Below, piece by piece: positions 1 to 9,100 of a stretch of DNA of 64,000 bases (within the stretch, counting starts at the first letter, position 1; each line of letters starts with the position of its first letter). The translations under genes and the position numbers were made by a program. Source of the DNA: Saprospiraceae bacterium UBA7328. GTDB taxonomy: Bacteria > Bacteroidota > Bacteroidia > Chitinophagales > Saprospiraceae. Below the pieces are notes generated by a model. That model was given only the letters and a program-made list of their open reading frames with translations. It was not told where the DNA came from and searched no databases. The stretch spans positions 1-64,000 of the forward strand of contig DKPS01000176.1 of the NCBI GenBank assembly GCA_002471345.1, given 5' to 3'.

Positions 1-41
1 TTGTAGTAGAATAATCCATATTGAATAAAGACATGTTCAAG

Positions 42-75
42 TGCCTTTGATAAAAGTATTATCAAAGGCATTTTT
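42..75 (+). terminator. Rho-independent terminator of a gene left of the window
   Basis: A perfect 12-bp inverted repeat (42-53 against 59-70) with a 5-base loop is followed by five T residues. It would end a plus-strand gene that lies outside the window. No coding remnant is visible before it. Confidence 0.8.
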
Positions 76-472
76 GTTATGCAACCCGAATTCACTTAAA
101 AAAAATTAGCTATCATTTTGACAAGAAATTGTTATTCAATTTTTATTTAGGTATTTGAAATCCAAAACTTTACATATTAATAAAATTAGTATATATAACA
201 AAAAAATATAATGTGATGTATTAAATAATTGGTTTTTAGCTATCTACATATTAGTTAAAATCATTATATTTGATGATTCATTGACATGTAGTCGATTAAT
301 AAGCCAGTAGAAACCATTCAAACTCTACAAATCTGTAGATATAATATGAACCTAGTACGAGCTGTAAATACAGTCTCGAAGAGTAAGTAATTAATTTTTA
401 TTCATAAACCCTTGAGGGAGTTGACTATCCCAAAAGGCAGTTCAAATTTTTAACTCTTAAACTAGGAATCTC
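76..472. other. Intergenic region and 5' UTR of the first giant protein gene
   Basis: No credible coding sequence is seen here. The last 40 bases before the start at 473 closely match the sequence before the start at 6103: both share the block aaatttttaactcttaaa and end in atctcatgat. The leader was therefore duplicated with the gene, and it probably carries the promoter or translation signals. No Shine-Dalgarno sequence is obvious. Confidence 0.6.
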
Positions 473-3400
473 ATGATTAAACAACGTTTTACGCTTTATG
501 TAAGCTTAGCACTAATGCTACTTATGTGGGCCTTGCCCCAGAGCACATCCGCACAGACCATAAAGTGTACTGGTGGTATGGCTAATTTGGATGATGTCAA
601 AATCCACATTGGATGTGGAGATTGGTACGATGTCGCATTTAAAGGACATCCAGGTTTTTCTTACAGCCTTTCTGTAGAAGGAATTCTTCTTGGCACCTTT
701 TCAGGTGGAGATGGAGAATATTCAACTGGTACAGCAAAATCAAAATTTTCCGCAGGAGACACTATTACTATAGTGCAATCTTGTGATAATGCAGGTGGAG
801 GAACAGATTCTGATATATTCAGAGCAGTATTGCCACCTGACTTGAGTATTGCCGGAACTTATATGTTCGAACCTGATGCAGGTTCTGTTACCAATACTCC
901 TTGGATGGCTTCAGAATTCACTGCTGGGTCACCTACAGATATCCCAACACTAAATATAACTGGTGATAATGGAAGAGCATGGGCACCGTCTTGTATGGGA
1001 GCGTCCGACGGTAAATGGACATTTGGTGCTACAGTTGGCGATTTAGCAACTTATAGCGATTTAGATTCTTTAAAATATGTTGGTACAGTTGGATTCACAG
1101 GTTCAGGTACTATCGTATCTGGGGAAACTTTTACTGCAGAAGGATTGCCTGCAGGAGCTGTAGCCGCTGTAATCACAGCCTATTCAGGATCTTGTACAGA
1201 TACGGTGACGGTAGAGAATATAATACCAGCAGGTACAAACGAACCTACTGTGGCTTGTAATGACAGGATTTATGCATCTGTTGATGCAACATGTATGGCA
1301 GAACTTCATCCAGGTATGATGTTGGCAGGATATACTAATCCATGTGGTCTTGCACTTATGGATAGTATTGTACTTAAGCACGAAAATGGTGATTTACTTG
1401 ATCCAGATAATATAAGATACAGAGGCGATACCGTAGTTATTGAAAATGCTAGTTCATACATTCATGGTAAACCTATTGTTGCTGAAATTCATGCGTCTGA
1501 TGGCTCCATAGCAAATTACTGCTGGGGTACTATAGTGCTTGAAGATAAATTGGCACCAGTCCTTACATGTGATGACCGTAAAGAAATAAGTTGCTATCAG
1601 TTTGATGGTAGTTCTACTTCGGGAGCTTCTGCTTTAGATTGTGATCCTGACCCTACTATTAATATCATTAATGAGACTTTGATTACTGATTGTAGCCAAA
1701 TAGGTAGTGGAAGTCCAACGGATTCAATTATAAAAAGGATTATTAGAACTTATACTGCTACAGATGTATGGGGTAATACTTCAGATGAAACATGTACTGA
1801 TACTCTTGATATAAGAAGATTAGATGCTATAACAAGTAATCATACAGGTGTAAATGACCCTCTTGATTTAAGAGGACTTATAGTCCCTTCTGATAGAACA
1901 GTAGATTTGGATACGGCATTCGTATGTGATAGCAGAGATCCATTCACTGATGAAGATGGTGATCATATTCCAGATCCAGTTAGTGTTTCTGATGGAGGAG
2001 CAGGTATACCAGTAATAGATACAACTATAGATGGTGTAGACTGGTATTTTGAATTACATCCTTCAAATTATGTAAATGTAGATGACAATGTTTCAACACT
2101 TCTGGAAAGATGTAAAACTGTTGTAACTTTTGAAGATACAAGATTACCAAGAGTTGGATGTGTGGAGAAGGTGATGAGACGATGGGTTATCACAGAATGG
2201 GTATGTAATCATGAAACAAGTCTGACGATACTTCAGGAGATAGAAATTGTAGATGACGAAGGTCCTAGTTTTGAAGTTCCTGCAGATATGAAGGTTACAA
2301 CAAATCAAAAAACTTGTGAAAGAGCAATGACTATACCAGCACCAATAGATGTTTCTGATTATTGTAAAAAATCAGACCCTTTATTTGCTATAGTTAATGT
2401 TTACAATGAAGATGGAGATCCAATTGGAACTTTAAAAACAGAAGATGGAACATTTAGTCTAGACGGAGGTCAAATAAATCTTCCTCTTGGTGAAAACGAG
2501 ATCGAATACAATGTATATGATGATTGTCACAATGTAACAACTCAAAGTTTTTACATCACCGTAGTTGATGAAACAGCTCCTGTAGCTATATGTAAAGAAT
2601 TCCTAACAATTGGAATTTCAGATGATGGAGAAGATGGAAATGGAGAAGTTTGGATAAAAGCTGAGGCATTTGACAATGGTTCTTATGATGATTGTGGATT
2701 GGATGATATGTGCATCGCCAGAATGGATGATTTGGATGAATTCGATGCATTACAAGATGCTAATGTGGGTGGACTTTTAGATGATGAAGTTACTTGGTAT
2801 GTGCCTCTTAGTGACATGAATGAAAATGCTTCTTGTGGAAGAATATTTGAAAGCTCAGGATCGATAGATGGTGTAGATTATATCACAAGAGATGACTTAT
2901 GTACACCGCAGATGATGATATGCTGTGAAGATGTTACAGATGCCACAATGGTATTGTTTAGAGTAACTGATAAAGAAGGAAATATTAATGAATGTATGGC
3001 AGAAGTACAAGCTCAAGACAAGAGGAGACCTACTGTACATTGCCCACCAGATTTAACTATTGACTGTAGATATGACTTCGTGATGGATGATATGCTTGAC
3101 ATTTTTGGAAGCGTAGCTGGAGAAGGAGAACAAGAGGCTATCGATCTTCCAGGTGAATATGTGCTTGATGTAGAAGATGGTAAAGATCTTATAGATGGAG
3201 TGTGGTTTGGAAATTGTGATGCTACGGTTGAAGTAAGCGTCGAAACAGATATAAATGAATGTCGTCAAGGATCAATTGTAAGAACATTTACGGTAACAGC
3301 AAATAATGGAAATACTGTTACTTGTCAACAAACGATAACTGTAAGTAGAGAGAATGCGCTCAAATCAGAGGACATTGTTTATCCTGCAGATATTACAATG

Positions 3401-5611
3401 ACAGGTTGTCTTGATCCTTCAGACTTTACTCCAGAGTCTACAGGAGTTCCATCTGTAGATGAAGCAGAATGTTCATTAGTTGGTTGGGCTTACGAAGATT
3501 TGACTGTAAGGTTCAATGAAAATGATAGTACAGCTTGTTTCAAAATAATAAGAGAATGGACTGTTATAGATTGGTGTAAAGAACCTTCTTTTACAATTGG
3601 AACTGGGACACAAGTAATTAAAGTGAACGATATCACAGCGCCTACTATAACGTCTAGTTGTGACGAGGTAACAGAGACTGTATTAGATTCAGAATGTGAA
3701 GATGGACCGATTACTTTGACGCAATCAGCATCTGATGACTGCACAGATGGAGCAAATCTTCAATGGACTGTTAGAATAGATGCGTTTAATGATGGAGATT
3801 TTGATATCACAGAAGAGATTAGAGGTGAAACTGCTGATGTCAGCGATACCTATCCTATAGGTACGCACAGAGTGGTATGGGAAGTGAGAGATCAATGTGG
3901 AAACTTGGATGTATGTGAGCAATTATTCACAATTGTCAACATTGTTAAGCCTACTCCAATTTGTTTGACAGATGTAACAGGATCTCTTATGCCAGTAGAT
4001 GATGGAAGCGGTCAAAATGGTCAAGATGATGATGATATTGCAAATGACGGAATAGCTGATGGTGGAATGATCACAGTTTGGGCTAGTGAGTATGATATTG
4101 AGTCAAGCACACATCCTTGCGGATATGATCTAGTATATTCATTTGACTCTCTTTCAGTTGTTGATTCAAGAGATTTCACTTGTTCAGATCTAGATCCAGC
4201 TGCAACAGGGAGTGGTACATCTACAGCTATTCCATTACAAGTATTTGTCTTGGCAGTAGAGAAAGATCATGAAGGAAATGTAACTGATATTATCAGTTCA
4301 GACTTCTGTAATGTGATATTTAGATTGGATGACAATAACAACACATGTGATGATGTAACATTTAATCCTGCGAATGTATTGATTACAGGAAATGTACATA
4401 CAGAGTTAAGGGATAATGTACCTACGGTAGAAGTAGAGTTAAAAGGAGTGAATAATGGAGCAAGTACATTAGCTACTGAGACGGATTTAGGTGGAATGTA
4501 TGCATTCGGAGATATGCCTACAGGAGGAACTTATAATGTTGTTCCTAAACTGAACAAAGACATTCTTAATGGAGTATCCACTCTTGATTTAGTGTTGATA
4601 CAGAAGCATATTCTTGGATTAGAAAGATTATCGTCTCCTTATAAGATTATAGCTGGAGATGTCAATAAAGATGGAAACATCTCTGCAATTGATCTTGTAG
4701 AACTAAGAAGGGTTATTCTTGGAGTTAGCAGCGAGTTTAATAATAATAACTCATGGAGATTTGTAGATGAAGCATATGAGTTTAAGAAACCAAATGATCC
4801 ATTAAACGAGCCATTTGCTGAAAACTATAATATTGCACAATTGTCAAACACTATGATCATAGATTTCATCGGTGTGAAAGTGGGTGATGTTAATGGTAAT
4901 GTAAATGTATCAGGATTACTTACAGCTCCTAGATCGTCAGCTTCTCTAACGATTGAAGACAAGTCATTTGAAGCTGGTCAAATATTAAGAGTACCTGTTT
5001 CATTCAAAGGGGTGTCTGATGTATTGGGATACCAGTTCACAATGGAATATGATCAAACGGTATTGAGATTCTCAGGATTTGACTCAGGTTCATTAGATAT
5101 GAGAGCAGAGAATTTTGGAATCCATGGAATTAGCGAAGGATTTATCACTAGTTCTTGGGGATCAGTTAATGCTAAAGAGGTGAAAGGAACAGAAGCATTT
5201 GTTTTAGAATTCACAGCTTTAAGTAATGGTTCATTGAGTCAGATTCTTGATATCACTTCTAATGTAACTTCTTCAGAAGTATACAATGAGAATAGTGAGG
5301 TTATGGGTCTTAACTTAGAATTCTCAAGCGAATCTTCAGATATAGTAGGTGGGTATGAATTATTCCAGAATACTCCTAATCCATTTACACAATCTACATC
5401 AATAGGATTTATGTTAGCTAAAGATGCTGAGGCAACTATCAACATATTTGATGTAACTGGAAAACTTGTAAAAGGATATACTGGCTCTTTCGCTAAAGGT
5501 CTTAACACAATCACTATCGACAAAGGTGATTTGAATTCTACTGGAGTATTGTATTACACACTTGATACTAAAGAATTTACTAGTACAAGACGTATGGTAC
5601 TCATAGATTAG
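473..5611 (+). CDS. Giant T9SS-secreted multidomain protein (HYR-like repeats, dockerin-like, cohesin-like, sorting domain), copy 1
   Basis: A 1,712-residue secreted or surface protein. A signal peptide (residues 1-28, ending STSAQ) is followed by a long Cys- and Asp-rich region with HYR/Ig-like segments, recognisable by repeated VVDETAPV-type and CPPDLTIDC-type motifs. Residues about 1300-1358 resemble a carboxypeptidase-regulatory-like beta domain (VLITGNVHTE...). Residues about 1360-1417 form a dockerin-like pair whose second half, GDVNKDGNISAIDL, has the Ca-binding loop. Residues about 1490-1620 resemble a cohesin fold (VPVSFKGV, LGYQFTMEYD). Residues 1628-1712 are a typical T9SS type A sorting domain (NTPNPF ... 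GVLYYTLDT ... RRMVLID). The start ATG sits in the same context as in the tandem paralog at 6103. Function is unknown; adhesion or matrix building is inferred. Confidence 0.9.
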   Translation: MIKQRFTLYVSLALMLLMWALPQSTSAQTIKCTGGMANLDDVKIHIGCGDWYDVAFKGHPGFSYSLSVEGILLGTFSGGDGEYSTGTAKSKFSAGDTITIVQSCDNAGGGTDSDIFRAVLPPDLSIAGTYMFEPDAGSVTNTPWMASEFTAGSPTDIPTLNITGDNGRAWAPSCMGASDGKWTFGATVGDLATYSDLDSLKYVGTVGFTGSGTIVSGETFTAEGLPAGAVAAVITAYSGSCTDTVTVENIIPAGTNEPTVACNDRIYASVDATCMAELHPGMMLAGYTNPCGLALMDSIVLKHENGDLLDPDNIRYRGDTVVIENASSYIHGKPIVAEIHASDGSIANYCWGTIVLEDKLAPVLTCDDRKEISCYQFDGSSTSGASALDCDPDPTINIINETLITDCSQIGSGSPTDSIIKRIIRTYTATDVWGNTSDETCTDTLDIRRLDAITSNHTGVNDPLDLRGLIVPSDRTVDLDTAFVCDSRDPFTDEDGDHIPDPVSVSDGGAGIPVIDTTIDGVDWYFELHPSNYVNVDDNVSTLLERCKTVVTFEDTRLPRVGCVEKVMRRWVITEWVCNHETSLTILQEIEIVDDEGPSFEVPADMKVTTNQKTCERAMTIPAPIDVSDYCKKSDPLFAIVNVYNEDGDPIGTLKTEDGTFSLDGGQINLPLGENEIEYNVYDDCHNVTTQSFYITVVDETAPVAICKEFLTIGISDDGEDGNGEVWIKAEAFDNGSYDDCGLDDMCIARMDDLDEFDALQDANVGGLLDDEVTWYVPLSDMNENASCGRIFESSGSIDGVDYITRDDLCTPQMMICCEDVTDATMVLFRVTDKEGNINECMAEVQAQDKRRPTVHCPPDLTIDCRYDFVMDDMLDIFGSVAGEGEQEAIDLPGEYVLDVEDGKDLIDGVWFGNCDATVEVSVETDINECRQGSIVRTFTVTANNGNTVTCQQTITVSRENALKSEDIVYPADITMTGCLDPSDFTPESTGVPSVDEAECSLVGWAYEDLTVRFNENDSTACFKIIREWTVIDWCKEPSFTIGTGTQVIKVNDITAPTITSSCDEVTETVLDSECEDGPITLTQSASDDCTDGANLQWTVRIDAFNDGDFDITEEIRGETADVSDTYPIGTHRVVWEVRDQCGNLDVCEQLFTIVNIVKPTPICLTDVTGSLMPVDDGSGQNGQDDDDIANDGIADGGMITVWASEYDIESSTHPCGYDLVYSFDSLSVVDSRDFTCSDLDPAATGSGTSTAIPLQVFVLAVEKDHEGNVTDIISSDFCNVIFRLDDNNNTCDDVTFNPANVLITGNVHTELRDNVPTVEVELKGVNNGASTLATETDLGGMYAFGDMPTGGTYNVVPKLNKDILNGVSTLDLVLIQKHILGLERLSSPYKIIAGDVNKDGNISAIDLVELRRVILGVSSEFNNNNSWRFVDEAYEFKKPNDPLNEPFAENYNIAQLSNTMIIDFIGVKVGDVNGNVNVSGLLTAPRSSASLTIEDKSFEAGQILRVPVSFKGVSDVLGYQFTMEYDQTVLRFSGFDSGSLDMRAENFGIHGISEGFITSSWGSVNAKEVKGTEAFVLEFTALSNGSLSQILDITSNVTSSEVYNENSEVMGLNLEFSSESSDIVGGYELFQNTPNPFTQSTSIGFMLAKDAEATINIFDVTGKLVKGYTGSFAKGLNTITIDKGDLNSTGVLYYTLDTKEFTSTRRMVLID

Positions 5612-5660
5612 AAAAATAGAGTAACTACTTAAGAATAAGAGTTTACTGTTTTTGGGATTG

Positions 5661-5692
5661 GGCTTCTCACCTTCGGGTGGGAAGCCTTTTTC
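5661..5692 (+). terminator. Terminator of giant gene 1
   Basis: The stem ggcttctcac/gtgggaagcc (5661-5670 and 5677-5686, one G-T wobble) has a cttcgg loop and is followed by five T residues. Both the hairpin and the roughly 30 bases before it are nearly identical to those after the paralog at 11320-11385. Confidence 0.85.
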
Positions 5693-6102
5693 GTTTTACG
5701 GATTATATGAAAAAGATCTATTCTCAATGCTGAGGATAGATCTTTTTTAATTATTTACAAAATTTATTTTTGCCGTAAACGCCCTATTTTATTGGAAGTT
5801 ATTGATAGAAGAGAAATTCATTAATGACAAAAACAAATTATAAATTTTCATATATATAATTTATTTATATATTTGTTTATCCTAAGGACTGAAAAATGTC
5901 CATCCTACCTGAATAATCACACATACCAACTATTAATTATCAGAGAATTTAGAGTTAGAACCTAGTTCAGAAATGCACTACACTTTTTGCTTTTGCAAGA
6001 AGAAGTCATTTCGATGAAAACGGATTTTATTTTTTTCAATAAAAGCTTGGGAATAAACAATTCCCAAAAGCAGGTAAATTTTTAACTCTTAAAAAGGATC
6101 TC
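5693..6102. other. Intergenic spacer between the tandem giant genes, with a second terminator-like hairpin
   Basis: A second strong hairpin, aaaaagatctattctca (5710-5726) against tgaggatagatctttttt (5731-5748), is followed by a T tract. It is nearly symmetrical and could work on both strands. The rest is very AT-rich (tandem tatata-like runs near 5850-5875) and holds no convincing ORF. The final 40 bases repeat the 5' leader of the first giant gene. Confidence 0.6.
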
Positions 6103-9100
6103 ATGATGAAACAACGATTTACACTATTCCTAAGTGTAGCGCTAATGTTGCTGGTATGGTTGGTACCGAGAAATGCAGCTGCGCAAACTCCGAAATGCCC
6201 AGGCGGCATGGAGAATTTGGACGACGTTAAATACCATCTAGGTTGCGGAGACTGGATGGAATTAGTATTTAAAGGTCATCCTGGATATACTTATTCCGTT
6301 ACTATTGATGGAGTCCTATTAGGTACTTTCACAGGATCTTCAGGCGATTATTCTGCAGGTTCATTGAAGTCCGTATTCAGTGCGGGAGATGAAGTAGTTA
6401 TTGTGCAAAATTGTTCTCTTGGAAGTGACATTTTCAAGGCCGTTTTACCACCTGACCTAGACATGCCAGGTACATGGGAATTCGAAGATGATGATAAGTC
6501 TGTTACCAATACTGCATGGCTTGCTACAGAATTTACTCCAGAATCTCCATTTGATATTCCAGAGATTGAAATTGATCCTGATCATGGTCAAGTTTGGGCA
6601 CCTTCATGTGCGGGTGATTCAGATGGGAAGTGGACTTTTGGTGCATATGTGAGAGGGCCAGTACCTGCATATGGTGGTTTGGATTCATTGAGATATGAAT
6701 TAAAACCTACAGCAGCAAACCCAATGACAGGTTCCGGAACATTTCCACTATCAGGAACTACTGACAAATACGGAGAAGTTACCTTAACAGGATTTAGTGC
6801 TGGAGCTGTTGCTGCAAATGTTATTGCTTACGCAGGAGTATGCACAGATACTGTAATGGTAATGAATGTGATATCTGATGGACACAATGAACCATCAATA
6901 GCATGTAGTGATCAAATTCATGTATCGGTAGATGCGCAATGCATGGCTGATTTAGTTCCAAGTATGTTGCTTGCAGGAGTTATTGATCAGTGCATGCTTA
7001 CTTTAATGGACAGCATAGTTGTAAAGCACCAGAATGGGGATTTACTAGATGCTAACAATTACTACTACGAAAATGATACACTACGGATTGAAAATGCGAG
7101 TGAATATATTCATGGAAAACCTCTAATAGCTGAGATTCACGCCTCTGATGGCAATGTTTCTAATTACTGTTGGGGTAATTTGATATTCCAAGACTATTTG
7201 CCTCCTATTATAGATTGTGATACACTTAAGACCATAAAATGTATCTATTTTGATGGTAATCCTGCAAGTCATGTCCAAGCATGGGATTGTGATCCTGATC
7301 CAGAAATTAATTTGGTAAATCATAAGATTATTACTGATTGTGATCAGTTAGGTGGAGGTCATCCAACGGATTCAATCATTAAAAGAATAATTAGAACTTT
7401 CACAGCTACTGATGCCTGGGGAAATACTTCAGATGCATGTACAGATACATTGGATATAAGAAGATTAGATGCTAACACATTGAATAATAATGGTGGTCTC
7501 GATGATCCTCTCGACATAGAAGGGTTAGTTTACCCTCTAGATTTTGTTAGCTATAATACCACTTCGCCAAATGATACTAATGCATTCGTTTGTGATAGTA
7601 GATACCCTTTTGCGGATTATGATCATGATCACGTGCCAGATCCAGTTGACTACATAGTGAATGAATATGGTGACACCTTAAGAGGTGCAGGGGTGCCAAG
7701 CATCGATACAGTAATAAATGGAGTACCATGGAAATTTGACCTTCATCCTTCTAACTACGTACATGTACATGAAAATGTAGGAAAACTACTTGAATCTTGT
7801 AAAGCTGTTGTGACGTACAAGGACACAAAACTTCCAAGAGTTGGTTGTGTAGAAAAAGTAATAAGACAATGGGAAATAAGAGAATGGGTTTGTGGTCATG
7901 AGACCAGAAGAACATTCAACCAAACAATAGAAATTATAGACACTTTAGGACCTGATTTTGATTTAGGTGCTAATATGAAAGTAAGCACAAACTTGAAAAC
8001 TTGTGAAAGGTATACCAAGATACCTGCACCTACTCATATTCATGATTACTGTAAGAAGTCAGAGCCGACACGGATAATTGTGAATGCATATAATGATGAA
8101 GTTCCTATAGGATCTATAGGTACATATGAAGGAACATTTGATGAAATTGAAGGTGGATATATGACATTGCCTTTAGGTGTAAATAAGATAGAGTATAGTG
8201 TTTTTGACAATTGTCATAATGTATCAAAAGATCATATTTATATCACAGTTGTGGATGAGACAGCACCTGTTGTAATTTGCCAAGACTATTTAGCAGTGGG
8301 AATTGCAGATGATGGCGAATCTGGCAATGGAGAAGTATGGATAAGAGCTGAATCTTTTAACAATGGATCATATGATGATTGTGGTCTTAAAAGTATGTGT
8401 GTAGCAAGAATGGATGATCTAGATGCCTTTGATGCTCTTGAAGCAGAAGAAATAGGCGGAAGATTTTCACCTCATGGCCCTTGGTGGGTACCTTTGAGTG
8501 AGTTGAATGCAGCATGTGATAGAGAGTTCGAAGCATCTGGAATACTTGATGTATACGAAGATGACGATCCATATGGAGAGATTATAGAACGCATTCCATA
8601 CATTTTCAGAGAGCATTTGTGTACTGAAAAAATGAGAATGTGTTGTGAAGATGTTGGATCGCCTACAATGGTTCTATTCAGAGTAAGAGATAAAGCAGGA
8701 AACAAGAATGAATGTATGGTAGAAGTGGAAGCTCAGGACAAGAGAAGTCCTATAGTTCACTGTCCTCCAGATTTGACAATTGACTGCAGATTCGTATATG
8801 AAGAAGATTCTTTATTGAATGTTTTTGGTAATGTAGTAGGTGAAGGTGAACAAGAAGCGCTTCATATAAATCCAGGATATATCTTGGGTGTAGAATATGG
8901 TAAAGATCTTACTGATGGTGTATACTTCGGTAACTGTAGTTCTTCAGTAGAAGTATCTGTTGAGGAAGATATCAACGAGTGCCGTCAAGGTACAATAACA
9001 AGAACATTTGTAGTTACTGCCAATAATGGAAATACTGCAAAATGTAAGCAAGTAATCACACTTAGTAGATCTAAAGTGCTCAAATCAAAGGATATTGTTT